NCBI GenBank assembly: GCA_016871135.1
Contig: VFZQ01000395.1
Location: 1 to 5,671 of the forward strand
DNA: 5,671 nt
Source of the DNA: Acidobacteriota bacterium
GTDB taxonomy: Bacteria; Acidobacteriota; Terriglobia; Bryobacterales; Bryobacteraceae
Direction of reading: 5' to 3'
Positions within the stretch are counted from its first letter, which is position 1; each line of letters begins with the position of its first letter. A program made the position numbers and the translations under genes. This document shows positions 3,787 through 5,671 of this stretch, one piece after another. The notes under the pieces were generated by a model. It saw nothing but the letters and a program-made list of their open reading frames with translations, was not told the DNA's origin and ran no database searches.

Positions 3787-5671
3787 CTACAACCCGGCCC
3801 GCAGGTAGGCGATCAAATCCGCCATCGCTTGCTTGTCGATTGACTTCTCCAACTCCTCGGGCATTAGCGAAATCGACGATGCCCGGACCTCCGCAACGTT
3901 CTTTCGCAAAATTGTTTGATCGCCGTCCTCGGTCCCGCCGCGCAACGTAATTGCCGCTGGCGTCTCGTTTGCGATCACGCCATCGAAAACCTGTCCGTCC
4001 TTGGTGGTCACCATGTAGTTGACGAACCGAGGCTCGATTGCCGCGCTCGGATCGAGAATCGCCTTCAACAACTCTTCGCGGGTCTTATTGTTCACACCCG
4101 ACAAATCGGGGCCAACGCGCCCACCTTGCCTCCGCGGCATGTGGCAACGCGCGCAGTTCTCCTCGAACACGAGCTTTCCCTTGGCAGCATTGCCGTTCAA
4201 CGACGGCACCGAAGCATACGCGGCCAACGCTTTCGCGCGCTCCGCGGTGCCGCTCGTAAACAACGCCTTCGCGCGCGCATCGCCGCTCTCGATCAATCGC
4301 ACACGCGCGACGATGTCCACTCCCGCCGCCTCGACTTGATTTTTTTCGACGGCATCGATCAGCTTCGTCGCCCAATCCTTCCGGCCCGCCAGCGTATTGA
4401 CGGCCCGAACCCGGGCATCGCCACGCAAGGTCTTCCACGCTCCAAGGATGATCCCTGGCGCCCGCGAATCACCCGTATCGCCAAGCGCGCCGATCGCCGC
4501 CGCCTGTAGTTCCGGCGGTGGATTTCCCGTGAGCAGTTTTTCGAGCACTGGAATCGATTTCGCCGGCTCAACGCCTGAACCGATCGCGCGCACCGCCGAA
4601 ACCGATCCCTTCTCGGCCTCCGCCAGCGCCCGCGCGAAGATCGCCGGCATATCAAAGTGCTGCGCGGCGTTCCAGGCGGCCTGCTGCACCGCCGGGTTGT
4701 CCGACGCCAGCACACGCCGGAACGCGGCTTCCGCGGCAGCCGATTTTACGCGCGCGCCGCCCGATAACTTCATCCCGCGCGCCAACCCATTCAGTGCCGA
4801 TGGGTCCGTGCCACTCTTGGCGAGAAGCGCTTCGATCTCACCAGTCCGCCGCCGCGCCCCGATCAACTGCGCCAACTGCTGCACGAAGTCTCGGTTCTTG
4901 ACCGCCGACAAGAATTCGGCGGGCTGATTCGCGGCCGACGTCAACACGGCAACGCGGAACCAGCGATCGTCCCCATGCTGCGCTATCAGTTTTGCCAGCA
5001 TCGCCCGCGCCGCCGGTGTGTTGAATTCGCCGAGTGTGTAGGCGAGCTGATACCGCACACGCAACGCGGAATCGGACGCCATCGCCATCACCTGTGTTTG
5101 CAGCGCGGGGAACTTCTCGCTTAGCTTCACGCCATGCTCGCGGATCGCCGCGTGCTCGTCCTTCAACGCCCGCGCGACATGGGCGGCCTCCAACACGCCC
5201 AAGCCTTTCAGCAGCCACAACGCATGCAACCGCGCTTGCGGACTCGCCGCGTTCGTCAACTCCGCCGCCAGCGCACGCGCAACCGATTTATCCTGGCGCT
5301 CCAACAACAACCGGTGCGCCGTATCGCGATGCCAGCCGTTCGGGTTCGACAGCAGCGACACAAGATCGGCGCTCGACTTCGACCCGAGATCGACTTTCAG
5401 TCCCCGTGTCTGCACCGGCGTCTTCGAGACAATCCGATAGATCCGCCCCTTGTCGTCGCCGCTCCAAAAATCGAGTCCCTTCTTGATCTCCTCCGGGATC
5501 GACTCCGGCGTTTCGATGTACTCGCGGTACATGTCGAGTAAGTAGAAGTTGCCATCCGGCGCGTTCGCGAAATGAGCCGGCCGGAACCAAACATCTCCAG
5601 ATGCCAGGAACTCAGTCTTATCGATAGCAGGCTTGGCGAGGAAGGTTACGCCGCTCGGTTCCAGGGTCTCG
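3787..5671 (-). CDS. Large secreted HEAT-repeat/c-type cytochrome protein (membrane-bound dehydrogenase-like), 5'-truncated
   Basis: C-terminal 627 residues of a periplasmic heme protein; the frame stays open to the window edge, so the ATG at 5530-5532 is internal. The visible start (5671 to about 5420) includes SGDVWFRPAHFANAPDGNFY, LLDMYREYIETPESIP and DDKGRIYRI, the end of the beta-propeller (TIGR02604-like putative dehydrogenase domain). Next, from about 5380 to 4210, come helical HEAT-like repeats, opening with LLSNPNGWHRDTAHRLLLER, which is characteristic of these proteins. The last ~130 residues form a TIGR02603-like heme-binding domain: KGKLVFEENCARCHMPRRQG has the CxxCH heme site at 4141-4155, then GGRVGPDLSGV, NYMVTTKDGQVFDGVI and SLMPEELE, whose Met (3862-3864) is the probable distal heme ligand. 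The role is probably oxidation of a sugar or related substrate with electron transfer to the respiratory chain; the substrate is unknown. Stop TAG is at 3787-3789. The signal peptide and propeller blades lie outside the window. Confidence 0.88.
   Translation of the reverse strand, partial: ETLEPSGVTFLAKPAIDKTEFLASGDVWFRPAHFANAPDGNFYLLDMYREYIETPESIPEEIKKGLDFWSGDDKGRIYRIVSKTPVQTRGLKVDLGSKSSADLVSLLSNPNGWHRDTAHRLLLERQDKSVARALAAELTNAASPQARLHALWLLKGLGVLEAAHVARALKDEHAAIREHGVKLSEKFPALQTQVMAMASDSALRVRYQLAYTLGEFNTPAARAMLAKLIAQHGDDRWFRVAVLTSAANQPAEFLSAVKNRDFVQQLAQLIGARRRTGEIEALLAKSGTDPSALNGLARGMKLSGGARVKSAAAEAAFRRVLASDNPAVQQAAWNAAQHFDMPAIFARALAEAEKGSVSAVRAIGSGVEPAKSIPVLEKLLTGNPPPELQAAAIGALGDTGDSRAPGIILGAWKTLRGDARVRAVNTLAGRKDWATKLIDAVEKNQVEAAGVDIVARVRLIESGDARAKALFTSGTAERAKALAAYASVPSLNGNAAKGKLVFEENCARCHMPRRQGGRVGPDLSGVNNKTREELLKAILDPSAAIEPRFVNYMVTTKDGQVFDGVIANETPAAITLRGGTEDGDQTILRKNVAEVRASSISLMPEELEKSIDKQAMADLIAYLRAGL
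3789..3803. repeat. 15-bp direct repeat, right copy (inside the 3' end of the cytochrome gene)
   Basis: Identical to 3181-3195. On the minus strand it covers the final codons (LRAGL) and the first base of the TAG stop of the cytochrome gene, so this copy is probably the ancestral one. It begins 9 bases after the toxin stop codon. Confidence 0.85.

Noticed and set aside
3916..4509. 197-codon plus-strand frame opposite the cytochrome gene
   Set aside because: It is antisense to the heme and HEAT regions, with an arginine-rich composition typical of a GC-rich shadow frame.
5530..5532. ATG at 5530-5532 as the start of the cytochrome protein
   Set aside because: The frame remains open and family-like upstream (DVWFRPAHFANAPDGNFYLL), so this Met is internal and the gene continues beyond the window.

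Overview
The window looks like chromosomal DNA of a GC-rich Gram-negative bacterium. A KdsC-type Kdo-8-phosphate phosphatase implies Kdo-containing lipopolysaccharide. The large HEAT/c-type cytochrome protein is of a kind best known from Planctomycetota, Verrucomicrobiota and Acidobacteriota. I favour Acidobacteriota (Solibacter/Bryobacter-like); this is inference from protein character, not a database match.

Layout. (1) Positions 1-2223, plus strand: three tightly packed genes, probably one operon. They are the 3' part of kdsC, an ACT-domain protein whose C-terminal region resembles DUF5612 (a family I associate mainly with methanogenic archaea), and an L-2-hydroxyglutarate oxidase (lhgO). 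The first junction is a 4-base GTGA overlap and the second a 2-base gap. (2) 2283-2819, plus: a small exported protein of unknown function. (3) 2834-3170, plus: a decayed toxin-antitoxin module. The antitoxin reading frame is cut by an in-frame TGA, and the toxin is reduced to conserved fragments. (4) 3196-3271: an AT-richer leader with a small palindrome and a good ribosome binding site. (5) 3272-3780, plus: an intact two-gene toxin-antitoxin operon of the same general type, the genes overlapping by one base (TAATG). (6) 3787-5671, minus: the C-terminal 627 residues of a large secreted protein (end of a beta-propeller, HEAT-like repeats, c-type heme domain with CARCH), converging on the toxin gene with only 6 bases between stop codons. 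Its 5' end is outside the window.

The most interesting structure is at 2834-3803. A dead and a live toxin-antitoxin module lie in tandem, and the live one is bracketed by a 15-base perfect direct repeat (3181-3195 and 3789-3803). The downstream copy is the last coding bases of the cytochrome gene. The upstream copy sits just after the dead toxin and still reads LRAGL on the minus strand, as if the 3' end of the cytochrome gene had been duplicated when the second module arrived or when the locus was tandemly duplicated.

The first operon would combine outer-membrane sugar synthesis (KdsC), a putative small-molecule sensor (ACT protein) and removal of the dead-end metabolite L-2-hydroxyglutarate (LhgO). 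The link between these roles is not explained by the sequence.
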